DNA of 64,000 bases from Streptomyces sp. CB02261. GTDB taxonomy: Bacteria > Actinomycetota > Actinomycetes > Streptomycetales > Streptomycetaceae. The position numbers and the translations under genes are program-made. The notes below the pieces were generated by a model. That model searched no databases. It worked only from the letters and a program-made list of their open reading frames with translations, and had not been told where the DNA came from. Numbering within the stretch: position 1 is the first letter of the stretch; each line of letters opens with the position of its first letter. Positions 16,452 through 24,594 of the stretch are shown in pieces. The DNA is taken from the NCBI RefSeq assembly GCF_001905665.1, contig NZ_LIVX01000002.1, forward strand, positions 569,420 to 633,419, in the 5' to 3' direction.

Positions 16452-17732
16452 TCAGACGGGGAGACCGGGGGCCGGGTACGCGCTCATCAGGTCGGCGACC
16501 TCGGCGCGGACGGTACGGAGGGCGTCCTCGTCGCCCGAGCCGGCCGCCGTGACACCGCGGTCGATCCAGGCGGCGACCTGGTCCATGTGCTCCGGGGTGA
16601 GGCCGCGGGAGGTGAGGGAGGGGGTGCCGATGCGGATGCCGGAGGGGTCGAAGGGCTTCCGGGGGTCGTAGGGGACGGTGTTGTGGTTGACGACGATGCC
16701 GGCCCGGTCGAGGGCCTTCGCGGCGATCTTGCCCGGGACCTGCTTGGGCGTCAGGTCCATCAGGATCAGGTGGTTGTCGGTGCCGCCGGAGACCAGGTCG
16801 AAGCCGCGGGCGAGGAGCGCTTCGGCGAGGGCCTTGGCGTTGGCGACGACGGCGTGGGCGTAGTCGCGGAAGGAGGGCTGGGAGGCCTCGTGGAGGGCGA
16901 CGGCGATGGCGGCGGTGGTCTGGTTGTGCGGGCCGCCCTGGAGGCCGGGGAAGACGGCCCTGTCGAGCGGCCTGGCGTGCTCCTCGCGGGCCATGAGCAT
17001 GGCGCCGCGCGGGCCGCGCAGGGTCTTGTGGGTGGTCGTGGAGATCACGTCCACGTGCGGGACGGGCGACGGGTGGGCGCCGCCCGCGATGAGGCCGGCG
17101 ATGTGGGCGATGTCGGCGACGAGCACGGCACCGGCCTCGCGGGCGATCTCGCCGAAGGCGGCGAAGTCGATCGTGCGGGGCAGCGCGGTGCCGCCGCAGA
17201 AGATGACCTTCGGGCGCTCCTTGAGGGCCAGGTCCCTGACCTCGTCGAAGTCGATGAGGCCGCCCCCCTCGGAGGCCGCGCCGGGGCGGACGCCGTACTG
17301 GACGCCGCGGAACCAGGTGCCGGTGGCGGAGACGCCCCAGCCGTGGGTGAGGTGGCCGCCCATCGGCAGGGCCATGCCCATGACGGTGTCGCCGGGTTCG
17401 GCGAAGGCGAGGTACACGGCGAGGTTGGCCGGGGAGCCGGAGTACGGCTGGACGTTGGCGTGCTCGACGCCGAAGACGGCCTTGGCGCGCTCGACGGCGA
17501 GGGTCTCCACCTGGTCGATGTTCTGCTGGCCCTCGTAGTAGCGGCGGCCGGGGTAGCCCTCGCTGTACTTGTTCTGGAGGACGGTGCCGGAGGCTTCGAG
17601 GACGGCGGCGGAGACGTAGTTCTCGCTGGGGATGAGCCGCAGGGTCTCGCCCTGGAGGCGTTCCTCGGCTTCGACGAGGGCGGCGAGCTCGGGGTCGGTG
17701 GCGGCGAGTGCGGGATGCTGCGGGGCGTTCAT
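16452..17732 (-). CDS. glyA: Serine hydroxymethyltransferase
   Basis: This is PLP-dependent serine hydroxymethyltransferase (426 aa), converting serine and tetrahydrofolate to glycine and 5,10-methylene-THF, the main one-carbon source. Landmarks are LIPSENYVSAAVLEA, SEGYPGRRYYEG, VDVISTTTHKTLRGPRG (the PLP lysine in THK) and FPGLQGGPH. The ATG at 17732 has GGAGG 8 bases upstream. It is the first gene of its transcript and divergent from rocD. Its product feeds the FolD and PurN reactions encoded elsewhere in the window. Streptomyces often has more than one glyA; which copy this is cannot be told. Confidence 0.95.
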   Translation of the reverse strand: MNAPQHPALAATDPELAALVEAEERLQGETLRLIPSENYVSAAVLEASGTVLQNKYSEGYPGRRYYEGQQNIDQVETLAVERAKAVFGVEHANVQPYSGSPANLAVYLAFAEPGDTVMGMALPMGGHLTHGWGVSATGTWFRGVQYGVRPGAASEGGGLIDFDEVRDLALKERPKVIFCGGTALPRTIDFAAFGEIAREAGAVLVADIAHIAGLIAGGAHPSPVPHVDVISTTTHKTLRGPRGAMLMAREEHARPLDRAVFPGLQGGPHNQTTAAIAVALHEASQPSFRDYAHAVVANAKALAEALLARGFDLVSGGTDNHLILMDLTPKQVPGKIAAKALDRAGIVVNHNTVPYDPRKPFDPSGIRIGTPSLTSRGLTPEHMDQVAAWIDRGVTAAGSGDEDALRTVRAEVADLMSAYPAPGLPV

Positions 17733-17789
17733 GCGGGGATCCTCCGGGCGTCGGTGGGTCCCGGGGCACAGCGATCGGGCGCGGCGCCA

Positions 17790-17809
17790 CGCGGGACTTC
17801 GGTCCCGTG
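17790..17809. other. Stem-loop with UUCG tetraloop between glyA and rocD
   Basis: CGGGAC-TTCG-GTCCCG (17792-17807) is a perfect 6-bp stem with a TTCG loop on the plus strand, extendable by a G-U and a C-G pair to 17790-17809. It lies 58 bases upstream of the glyA start on the other strand and may belong to the glyA leader. No riboswitch class is recognised. Confidence 0.5.
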
Positions 17810-18017
17810 ACGCCCAGGCGGACGGCGTCCCGTGTGGTGTGCCGGGCACGGCTTCCCCGGGGTCGCTTCCCCGTACGCCAGTCGCCGTGCGTGTTTTCAG
17901 AGTAGCGGGCGCGCCGCGCGCGATGTTTCCCCGCCCGGTGCGCGAGCGACGATAGAAACAGGGGCCACACCCCTTCGGCGGGTCCATCCCGCGAGCCGCA
18001 GGACGAACGGAGATCCC

Positions 18018-19223
18018 GTGTCGGGCACACAAGACGCGATCGCTTCGGCGGAGGCGCACAGCGCTCACAACTACCACCCCCTGCCGGTCGTCGTCGCTTC
18101 GGCGGACGGCGCCTGGATGACCGATGTCGAGGGGCGCCGCTATCTCGACCTGCTCGCCGGGTACTCGGCGCTCAACTTCGGGCACGGCAACCGGCGTCTG
18201 ATCGACGCGGCGAAGGCGCAGCTGGAGCGGGTGACGCTGACCTCGCGCGCCTTCCATCACGACCGGTTCGCCGATTTCTGCACGCAGCTCGCCGAGTTGT
18301 GCGGCAAGGAGGCGGTGCTGCCGATGAACACCGGTGCGGAGGCGGTCGAGACGGCCGTGAAGACCGCCCGGAAGTGGGGGTACGAGGTCAAGGGCGTGCC
18401 GGACGGGCACGCGAAGATCGTGGTCGCGGCGAACAACTTCCACGGCAGGACGACGACGATCGTCAGCTTCTCCACGGACCACGAGGCGCGGGATCACTTC
18501 GGTCCGTACACGCCGGGGTTCGAGATCGTGCCGTACGGGGACCTGACGGCGATGGAGGCGGCGGTCACCGAGAACACGGTGGCGGTGCTGATCGAGCCGA
18601 TCCAGGGCGAGGCGGGGGTCCTGGTCCCGCCGGCCGGCTATCTGGCGGGGGTGCGGGAGCTGACGCGCCGGCGGAACGTGCTGTTCGTGGCGGACGAGAT
18701 CCAGTCGGGCCTCGGCCGGACGGGCAGGACGTTCGCGTGCGAGCACGAGGGCGTGGTGCCGGACATGTACGTCCTGGGGAAGGCGCTGGGCGGCGGGGTG
18801 GTGCCGGTGTCCGCGGTGGTCGCCGACCGTGACGTGCTCGGGGTGTTCCGGCCGGGTGAGCACGGGTCGACGTTCGGCGGGAACCCGTTGGCGTGCGCGG
18901 TGGCCCTGGAGGTGATCGCGATGCTGCGGACGGGCGAGTTCCAGGAGCGGGCGGCGGAGCTGGGCGAGCACCTTCACGCGGAGCTGGGGCTGCTCGTGGG
19001 CGCCGGGGCGGTGGAGGCGGTGCGCGGGCGCGGGCTGTGGGCCGGGGTCGACATCACGCCGTCGCGGGGCACGGGCCGGGAGATCTCGGAGAAGCTGATG
19101 GAGCGGGGTGTCCTGGTGAAGGACACCCACGGTTCGACGATCCGGATCGCGCCGCCCCTCGTGATCTCCAAGGAGGACCTGGACTGGGGCCTGGAGCAGC
19201 TGAGGGGCGTGCTGGCGGAGTGA
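18018..19223 (+). CDS. rocD: Ornithine--oxo-acid transaminase
   Basis: This is a class III PLP aminotransferase (401 aa) that converts ornithine to glutamate-5-semialdehyde in arginine degradation. Family landmarks are NYHPLPVVVASADGAWMTDVEGRRYLD, NTGAEAVETAVKTARKWGY, NNFHGRTTTIVSFS, IEPIQGEAGV, VADEIQSGLGRTG and the PLP lysine in VLGKALGGG. The GTG at 18018 is preceded by GGAG 5 bases upstream. It is transcribed divergently from glyA and ends in a perfect palindrome that probably terminates it and the convergent gene. No arginine-catabolism neighbours are present. Confidence 0.92.
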   Translation: MSGTQDAIASAEAHSAHNYHPLPVVVASADGAWMTDVEGRRYLDLLAGYSALNFGHGNRRLIDAAKAQLERVTLTSRAFHHDRFADFCTQLAELCGKEAVLPMNTGAEAVETAVKTARKWGYEVKGVPDGHAKIVVAANNFHGRTTTIVSFSTDHEARDHFGPYTPGFEIVPYGDLTAMEAAVTENTVAVLIEPIQGEAGVLVPPAGYLAGVRELTRRRNVLFVADEIQSGLGRTGRTFACEHEGVVPDMYVLGKALGGGVVPVSAVVADRDVLGVFRPGEHGSTFGGNPLACAVALEVIAMLRTGEFQERAAELGEHLHAELGLLVGAGAVEAVRGRGLWAGVDITPSRGTGREISEKLMERGVLVKDTHGSTIRIAPPLVISKEDLDWGLEQLRGVLAE

Positions 19224-19230
19224 CCCGCCC

Positions 19231-19256
19231 CGCCCCGCCGACGCGTCGGCGGGGCG
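19231..19256. terminator. Bidirectional palindromic terminator
   Basis: The 26 bases 19231-19256 form a perfect palindrome (left half CGCCCCGCCGACG), 7 bases after the rocD stop and 20 bases after the last codon of the convergent gene. There is no T-run, as is common for Streptomyces terminators. Confidence 0.7.
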
Positions 19257-19276
19257 GCGTCTCCCCCCGGGGGCCG

Positions 19277-20461
19277 TCAGAGGATGACGTGGGGGAGGAA
19301 GCGGGCGTACTCGTCGGTGACGAGTCCGGCCGACTCCCGGATCCCGAGCCCGGCCGCCTCGTTCTCGACGACCCAGGCGCCGAGCACCACCCGGTTGCCG
19401 TCGAAGTCGGGCAGCGGCGCCAGTTCCTGGTAGCAGCAGGGTTCCCCGTCCCGTACGAACGGCTCGGTGCCGGCCTCGTGGAGGGTGACGCCCGCGCCCT
19501 CGCGGCCGAGCAGCGGCTTGGCGACCCAGCCGGTGGTCGAGGCGAGTTCGCGCGGCCCGTCGAGGTAGGCGGGCAGCAGGTTCGGGTGGCCGGGGTACAG
19601 CTCCCACAGGATGGCGAGGAGCGCCTTGTTGGAGAGCAGCATCTTCCAGGCGGGCTCGATCCAGCAGGTCGTGCCGGTGCCGCCGCCGTTGTCGAGGGTG
19701 TCCAGGACGTGCCGGCCGAAGCGGTCGGTGGTGAGCCACTCCCACGGGTAGAGCTTGAAGCAGCTGCGGATGAAGCGGAGCCGGTCGTCCACGAAGCGGC
19801 GCGAGAGGCGGTCCCAGCCGATCCGTTCGACGGAGAGCGCCTCGGTGTCGAGTCCGGCCTGCTGGGCGGTCTCGCGCAGGTACGCGACCGTCATCAGGTC
19901 CTCGCCGAGTTCGTCGCCGTCGGAGTGGACGAAGTGGACGGGGCCCGGCGGCAGCAGGGGCGCCTGTCGCTTCCAGGCGTCGACGAGCCGTTCGTGGAGG
20001 GAGTTCCACTGGTCGGCGCCGGGGAACCGCTCCTCCATCCAGAACCACTGCGGGCTGGCGGCCTCCACGAGAGAGGTGGGGGTGTCGGCGTTGTACTCCA
20101 GCATCTTCGCCGGGCCCGTACCGTCGTAGTGCAGGTCGAACCGCCCGTACAGGGAGGGGAGTTCGGCCCGGCGGCGCCAGGACTCGGCGACCCGCGCGAC
20201 GAGCTTCGGATCGGTGATGCCGAGGTCGGCGAATCGTTCCCGCTCGACGATGTGCGCCGCGGCCGCCAGGCACATGGCGTGCAGCTCCTCGACGACCTCC
20301 TCCAGGGCCTCGACCTCGGGGAGGGTGAAGGAGTAGTACGCGCTCTCGTCCCAGTACGGGCGGAGCGAACCGTCCGGGTAGCGGGTGAGCGGGTAGACGA
20401 GCCCCTGCTCCTCCACCGTCTCCTGCCAGCCCGGCCGGGGCTCGATGGTGTGCCGTCGCAT
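19277..20461 (-). CDS. Glutathionylspermidine synthase family protein
   Basis: This is an ATP-grasp protein (394 aa) of the glutathionylspermidine synthase preATP-grasp family, like E. coli YgiC/YjfC. Landmarks are PRPGWQETVEEQGLVYPLT, GRFDLHYDGTGPAKMLEYNADTPTSLVEA, VHFVHSDGDELGEDLMTVAYL and LASTTGWVAKPLLGREGAGVTLHE (ATP-grasp nucleotide site). Actinomycetes lack glutathione, so the true substrate is presumably another peptide or amine; this is inference. It lies 13 bases downstream of a small lipoprotein gene in the same direction, a pairing reminiscent of ygiB-ygiC. Confidence 0.87.
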   Translation of the reverse strand: MRRHTIEPRPGWQETVEEQGLVYPLTRYPDGSLRPYWDESAYYSFTLPEVEALEEVVEELHAMCLAAAAHIVERERFADLGITDPKLVARVAESWRRRAELPSLYGRFDLHYDGTGPAKMLEYNADTPTSLVEAASPQWFWMEERFPGADQWNSLHERLVDAWKRQAPLLPPGPVHFVHSDGDELGEDLMTVAYLRETAQQAGLDTEALSVERIGWDRLSRRFVDDRLRFIRSCFKLYPWEWLTTDRFGRHVLDTLDNGGGTGTTCWIEPAWKMLLSNKALLAILWELYPGHPNLLPAYLDGPRELASTTGWVAKPLLGREGAGVTLHEAGTEPFVRDGEPCCYQELAPLPDFDGNRVVLGAWVVENEAAGLGIRESAGLVTDEYARFLPHVIL

Positions 20462-20474
20462 GTGCCGGGCCCTC

Positions 20475-20774
20475 TCAGCCGCCGCCGGAACCGGAGCAGC
20501 CGAAGCCTCCGGTGTCGACGGCCTTCTTGTCGAAGCTGCCGCCGCTCACTCGGTTGTCGCGGAGGGAACCGCCGTAGTAGTACGAGCCCCGGTGGGTCGT
20601 GCCGTTGTCGTCGTCGTCGCGGCCGCCGCCGCTCTCGCACTCGTACCGGGGCAGCTCCTCCCGGGTCAGCGGGTCCACGCACCGCTTGTCCGGCTCGGAG
20701 CCGCACGCGGTGATCGTCGCCGCGAGCACGCCCATCCCGCCGAGCACCACCGTGCTCGACCTCAGCCTGCGCAT
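20475..20774 (-). CDS. Small lipoprotein upstream of the glutathionylspermidine synthase-like gene
   Basis: This 99-aa protein has a signal peptide with lipobox (VLAATITAC, lipidated Cys at about residue 24) and a short mature part rich in Gly, Ser and Asp (RDDDDNGTTHRGSYYYGG) ending in GGFGCSGSGGG. The ATG at 20774 is preceded by GGGAGGG about 8 bases upstream. It is 13 bases from the synthase-like gene. E. coli pairs a DUF1190 lipoprotein (YgiB) with YgiC and the RGGFG-like tail recalls that family, but similarity is weak and the link rests mostly on gene order. Confidence 0.78.
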   Translation of the reverse strand: MRRLRSSTVVLGGMGVLAATITACGSEPDKRCVDPLTREELPRYECESGGGRDDDDNGTTHRGSYYYGGSLRDNRVSGGSFDKKAVDTGGFGCSGSGGG

Positions 20775-20892
20775 GTCCGTCGCCCTCCCCTTCACGGTCG
20801 CGACCTCCACGGCCACGCTTGTCGCGTTCACGTCTGTCGCGACCGCACAGTGTAGGCCGGTCGTTTCCGGCCTCAGCCCCTAGAGTCGTTTC

Positions 20893-21759
20893 GTGCTTCT
20901 CGGGATGATTTGTGCGCTCCTTTCGTCCGTCTGCTTCGGCACGGCGTCCGTCCTCCAGGCGGTGGCGGCCCGCGCCGCGACGCCCGGGTCGGGTGGGGGC
21001 GTCGACGTCACGCTGCTGTGGCGGGCGCTGCGCCAGTGGCGGTACGTCGTCGGTCTCGGCCTGGACGGCCTGGGCTTCGTCCTGGAGGTCGTCGCCCTGC
21101 GGACGCTGCCGATCTACGTGGTGGGCGCGGCCCTCGCCGCGAGTCTCGCGGTCACCGCGGTCGTCGCCTCCCGGCTGCTGCCGGTGCGGCTGAGCCGGGT
21201 GGAGTGGACGGCCGTGGCCGTGGTCTGCGCCGGGCTCGCCCTGCTCGCCCTCGCCGCCGGGGAGGAGGGCCACCGGACCGGCTCGGAGGCGCTCCGGTGG
21301 GCGCTGCTCGCGACCGCCTTCGGTGTGCTGCTCGTGGGCGTGGTGGGCGGCCGGCTCCCGGACCGGCCGCGTGCGCTGGTCCTCGGCCTGGGCTCGGGCT
21401 TCGGCTTCGGGGTGGTGGAGGTGGGGGTGCGGCTCGTCGACGGCGTCGACGTCGCCGACCCGGTCCTGTACGCGGTGCTCGTGGGCGGCGGGGCGGCGTT
21501 CCTCCTCCTGACCTCGGCGCTCCAGCGGGGCTCCGTGACCACGGCGACGGCGGGCATGGTGCTCGGCGAGACGATCGGCCCCGCGGTGGTGGGGGTGGTC
21601 TGGCTCGGGGACCGCACCCGGGAGGGGCTCGGCTGGCTCGCGGTCGTCGGATTCGCCGTGGCGGTGGCGGGCTCCCTGGCCCTGGCCCGCTTCGGCGAGG
21701 CCCCGGAGGCGGAGCTCAGCGGCGACCTCGCGGACCACGCGCGCCCGAAGGCCCCCTGA
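20893..21759 (+). CDS. DMT superfamily / EamA-like membrane transporter
   Basis: This 288-aa protein has about nine hydrophobic helices in the drug/metabolite-transporter arrangement (two repeats of small helices). The N-terminus MICALLSSVCFGTASVLQAVAAR and the segment GSVTTATAGMVLGETIGPAVVGVVWLGDRTREG are typical of this family in Streptomyces. The substrate cannot be inferred. GTG at 20893 has no ribosome site but TAGAGT ends 6 bases upstream, so the mRNA is probably leaderless; an ATG at 20905 is an alternative. It converges with the MocR regulator across a 3'-end duplication. Confidence 0.83.
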   Translation: MLLGMICALLSSVCFGTASVLQAVAARAATPGSGGGVDVTLLWRALRQWRYVVGLGLDGLGFVLEVVALRTLPIYVVGAALAASLAVTAVVASRLLPVRLSRVEWTAVAVVCAGLALLALAAGEEGHRTGSEALRWALLATAFGVLLVGVVGGRLPDRPRALVLGLGSGFGFGVVEVGVRLVDGVDVADPVLYAVLVGGGAAFLLLTSALQRGSVTTATAGMVLGETIGPAVVGVVWLGDRTREGLGWLAVVGFAVAVAGSLALARFGEAPEAELSGDLADHARPKAP

Positions 21760-21765
21760 CGGGTC

Positions 21766-21833
21766 TCAGGGCAGTACCCGGCAGAGGCTCCGCAGGGTGC
21801 GTGTCAGGGCAGCACCCGGCAGAGGCTCCGCAG
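21766..21833. repeat. Direct duplication of the 3' end of the MocR gene
   Basis: The 30 bases 21804-21833 (stop codon and last nine codons of the minus-strand MocR gene) are repeated at 21766-21795 with one mismatch; the period is 38 bp. The extra copy lies just beyond the stop, in the gap before the convergent DMT gene. Confidence 0.9.
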
Positions 21834-23219
21834 AGCCCCCTGCCAGGCGCTGTCGGTCGGGGTGGCGTAGCCGACGACGAGGCCGTCCAGGGTCGCGGGG
21901 ACCGTGGGGCGGCGGAACTGGTTGACGCCCTGGACGGCGAGGCCGTGCCAGGCGGCGGATCGCAGGACGGCCTGTTCGGTGCCGGGCGGCAGGGCGAGGA
22001 CCGCGTGGAGCCCGGCCGCGATCCCGCTGACCCGGGTGTCGGGCGAGTGCGCGGCCACCGCCGTCACCAGCTGGTCGCGGCGGCGCCGGTAGCGCAGCCG
22101 CATCGCCCGTACGTGCCGGTCGTACGCCCCCGAGCGCAGGAACTCCGCGAACGCCAGCTGGTCCGGCGCGCCGGACGACCAGTCCACGGCGCCCTTCGTC
22201 GCCGCCACCTCACCGGCCAGGCTCTCCGGCAGCACCATCCAGGCGAGCCGGAGGCCGGGGGCGAGGGACTTGCTCGCGGTGCCGAAGTACACGACCCGTT
22301 CGGGGTCGAGGCCCTGGAGCGCGCCCACCGGCTGCCGGTCGTAGCGGAACTCCCCGTCGTAGTCGTCCTCCAGGACGAAGCCGCCGGAGGCCCGCGCCCA
22401 GTCGACGACGGCCGAACGCCGGTCGGGGGGCAGGGCGCCGCCCAGCGGGAACTGGTGGGCGGCCGTCATGAGCACGGCGCCCACCGGTCCCGGCCACGAC
22501 AACTCCTCCACCCTGGTCCCGCGTTCGTCGTACGGCAGGACCGGCGTCCCGAGCCCGGCCCCGGTGAGGAGACCGGTGTGGAGGCCGAGCCCGTACGACT
22601 CGACCGCCACCTCCCGGACGCCCCGGTTCCGCAGCACCTGGCCGATCAGCATCAGCCCGTGCACGAAGCCGGCGCAGACGACGATCCGTTCGGGCCGTGC
22701 GTGCACGCCCCGCGCGCGGGCGAGGTAGTCGGCGAGGGCGCCGCGGAGTTCGATCCGGCCGCGCGGGTCCCCGTACCCGAAGGCCTCGTTCGGGGCGGCG
22801 GTGAGCGCCCGCCGGTACGCCGTGAGCCATTCGGCGCGCGGGAAGGACGCGAGGTCGGGGGTGCCGGCCTTCAGGTTGTGCGTGGGCGGGGCGGGCCGGG
22901 GCAGGGAGAGCGCGGGCGAGGAGGCGGGGGACGGCCGCGCGGGCGGACGGGGCTCGGCGCGGGCGGCGACCCGGGTGCCGGAGCCCTGCCGGGCGGTCAG
23001 CCAGCCCTCGGCGACCAGCTCGGCGTAGGCGTCGGCCACGGTGTTGCGGGCCATGCCGAGGTCGGCGGCGAGCGAACGGGACGACGGCAGCCGGGTCCCC
23101 GCCGCGAGCCGTCCGCTGCGCACCGCCTCCCGCAGGGCGTCCATGAGACCGGCCCGCAGCCGCGGACCGCGGAGTTCCAGATGGAGGTCGGCCCCGAAAG
23201 TGGCCCACTCGTTCGCCAT
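21804..23219 (-). CDS. MocR/PdxR-type regulator (GntR HTH fused to aminotransferase domain)
   Basis: This is a MocR-family regulator (471 aa). The N-terminal GntR winged helix (LMDALREAVRSGRLAAGTRLPSSRSLAADLGMARNTVADAYAELVAEGWL, about 24-75) is followed by a linker and a class I aminotransferase-like PLP domain: VCAGFVHGLMLIGQVL, DDYDGEFRYDRQP and PLP-lysine site GTASKSLAPGLRLAW. Such proteins respond to PLP or amino-compound ligands. It is divergent from an AhpD-like gene with 47 bases between starts, and an ATGGACCAT palindrome lies in that gap, so that gene pair is the likely target. Confidence 0.9.
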   Translation of the reverse strand: MANEWATFGADLHLELRGPRLRAGLMDALREAVRSGRLAAGTRLPSSRSLAADLGMARNTVADAYAELVAEGWLTARQGSGTRVAARAEPRPPARPSPASSPALSLPRPAPPTHNLKAGTPDLASFPRAEWLTAYRRALTAAPNEAFGYGDPRGRIELRGALADYLARARGVHARPERIVVCAGFVHGLMLIGQVLRNRGVREVAVESYGLGLHTGLLTGAGLGTPVLPYDERGTRVEELSWPGPVGAVLMTAAHQFPLGGALPPDRRSAVVDWARASGGFVLEDDYDGEFRYDRQPVGALQGLDPERVVYFGTASKSLAPGLRLAWMVLPESLAGEVAATKGAVDWSSGAPDQLAFAEFLRSGAYDRHVRAMRLRYRRRRDQLVTAVAAHSPDTRVSGIAAGLHAVLALPPGTEQAVLRSAAWHGLAVQGVNQFRRPTVPATLDGLVVGYATPTDSAWQGALRSLCRVLP

Positions 23220-23223
23220 GGGA

Positions 23224-23232
23224 ATGGACCAT
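23224..23232. promoter_or_regulatory. Candidate MocR operator
   Basis: ATGG-A-CCAT is a 9-base palindrome in the gap between the divergent MocR and AhpD-like genes, about 22 bases upstream of the TACGGT -10 box (23254-23259) of the latter, which itself lacks a good -35. This geometry would fit activation by the regulator. Inference only. Confidence 0.4.
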
Positions 23233-23266
23233 ACGCCTGTGCCACCCGGCTCGTACGGTGAGTCAC

Positions 23267-23785
23267 ATGAGCACGCAGACCACCCTCACCGAGACCGCCG
23301 CCCCCGCCCTGGCCGAGTACGCCCACGAGCACCCGCCCCGCCTCCCCCTCGCCGAACGCCACCCGGCCTTCTACCGGGCGATGCGCGGCCTCGAGACAGC
23401 CGCCGCCCAGGACATCGACCCGACCCTCTACCACCTGATCAAGATCCGGGCCTCCCAGATCAACCAGTGTGCGTTCTGCATCGACATGCACTCCAAGGAC
23501 GCGCTCGCTGAGGGCGAGACCGTCGGGCGCATCGTGCAGCTCTCCGCCTGGCGGGAGTCCCGGCACTTCTACACCGAGCGGGAACTCGCGGCGCTCGAAC
23601 TGACCGAGTCCGTCACCGCCCTGACCGACGGCGTCCCCGACGAGGTGTACGACCGCGCCGCCGCGCACTTCGACGAGACCGAGCTCGCCCGGGTCATCGG
23701 CGCGATCGTCGTCATCAACGCCTGGAACCGCATCGCCGTCACCACCCGGATGACGCCCGGCCACTACACCCCGCGCTCCGCGTGA
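23267..23785 (+). CDS. Carboxymuconolactone decarboxylase / AhpD-like protein
   Basis: This is an AhpD-like alkylhydroperoxidase-family protein (172 aa). The redox centre is INQCAFCIDMHSKDA, a CxxC followed by His, within the helical CMD fold (LIKIRASQINQCAFCIDMH). Related proteins reduce peroxides or act as thiol-dependent detoxifying enzymes. ATG 23267 is chosen because TACGGT ends 7 bases upstream, giving a leaderless start; GTG 23258 in frame is the alternative. It is followed, with a GTGA overlap, by a PEP-mutase-like gene and is divergent from a MocR regulator. Confidence 0.87.
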   Translation: MSTQTTLTETAAPALAEYAHEHPPRLPLAERHPAFYRAMRGLETAAAQDIDPTLYHLIKIRASQINQCAFCIDMHSKDALAEGETVGRIVQLSAWRESRHFYTERELAALELTESVTALTDGVPDEVYDRAAAHFDETELARVIGAIVVINAWNRIAVTTRMTPGHYTPRSA

Positions 23786-24528
23786 GCCGGGGCGCGTCGG
23801 CCGGGACCCTGCGCGCCCTCCACCGGGACCGGGCCGCCGGCGATCCGCTGGTGCTGCCCGGTCCGTGGGACGCGGTGAGCGCCCGCGCCTTCGAGGCCGC
23901 CGGGTTCCCCGCGCTCGCCACGCCGAGCGCGGGGGTGGCCGCCTCCCTCGGGTACGCGGACGGGGAGACGCCGGCGGCGGAGATGTTCGCCGCCGTCGCC
24001 CGGATCGTCCGCGCGGTGTCCGTTCCCGTCACGGCGGACCTGGAGGGCGGCTACGGGCTGCCCGCGGCGGAGCTGGTGGAGCGCGTACGGGAGTCGGGCG
24101 CCGTCGGTGTCAACCTGGAGGACACCGGCCGGGACCGCGCGCTCACGGACGCGCGGGCGCACGCCGACCGGCTGGCGGAGGTGCGGGCCGCCGCGGGCCC
24201 GGAACTCTTCCTCAACGCGCGCGTGGACGTGTACATCCGCGGGGCGGCCGACCCGGTGACGGCGGCGATCGACCGCGCCCTCCTGTACGCGGAGGCGGGC
24301 GCGGACTGCGTGTACCCGATCGCGGCCCCGCCCGCCGACCTCCCGGTGCTGCGCGCCGCCCTCGGCGACGTCCCGCTCAACGCCCTGGCCGGAGCGGGCG
24401 CCCCGCCCTTCGCGGAACTCGGCCGCCTGGGCGCGACCCGGATCACCTTCGGCGACGGCCTGCTCCTCCGGGCAAGGACCGATCTGACGGCCCTGGCGAC
24501 GAGCCTGAGGGACGCCGGGGGGTGGTGA
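23782..24528 (+). CDS. Isocitrate lyase/phosphoenolpyruvate mutase family protein
   Basis: This 248-aa alpha/beta-barrel protein belongs to the isocitrate lyase/PEP mutase superfamily: PGPWDAVSARAFEAAGFPALATPSAG at the N-terminus, the metal-site strand VTADLEGGYG and VNLEDT, LNARVDVY, and NALAGAGAP. The cysteine loop of true isocitrate lyase (KKCGH) is absent, so a C-C or P-C lyase of small acids, or an oxaloacetase-like hydrolase, is more likely. Its GTG overlaps the previous stop (GTGA), so it is coupled to the AhpD-like gene. The substrate is unknown. Confidence 0.85.
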   Translation: MSRGASAGTLRALHRDRAAGDPLVLPGPWDAVSARAFEAAGFPALATPSAGVAASLGYADGETPAAEMFAAVARIVRAVSVPVTADLEGGYGLPAAELVERVRESGAVGVNLEDTGRDRALTDARAHADRLAEVRAAAGPELFLNARVDVYIRGAADPVTAAIDRALLYAEAGADCVYPIAAPPADLPVLRAALGDVPLNALAGAGAPPFAELGRLGATRITFGDGLLLRARTDLTALATSLRDAGGW

Positions 24529-24594
24529 AGGGCCCGGGGAGGCCCTCACCCCGCAGGGGCTCTCCCGGCGCCCTGCGGCTCCCCTACGGCCCCG

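Noticed and set aside
17733..18017. Riboswitch before glyA (glycine or folate type)
   Set aside because: One short hairpin is visible, but no conserved core of any class I know.
16452..20273. Apparent 1273-codon minus-strand gene covering glyA and beyond
   Set aside because: Only the last 426 codons (glyA from 17732) are real; the upstream part is open frame antisense to rocD and through the promoter region.
24529..24594. Terminator between the PEP-mutase-like gene and the convergent membrane gene
   Set aside because: Complementary GC blocks exist, but the best stem has several mismatches and was not convincing.
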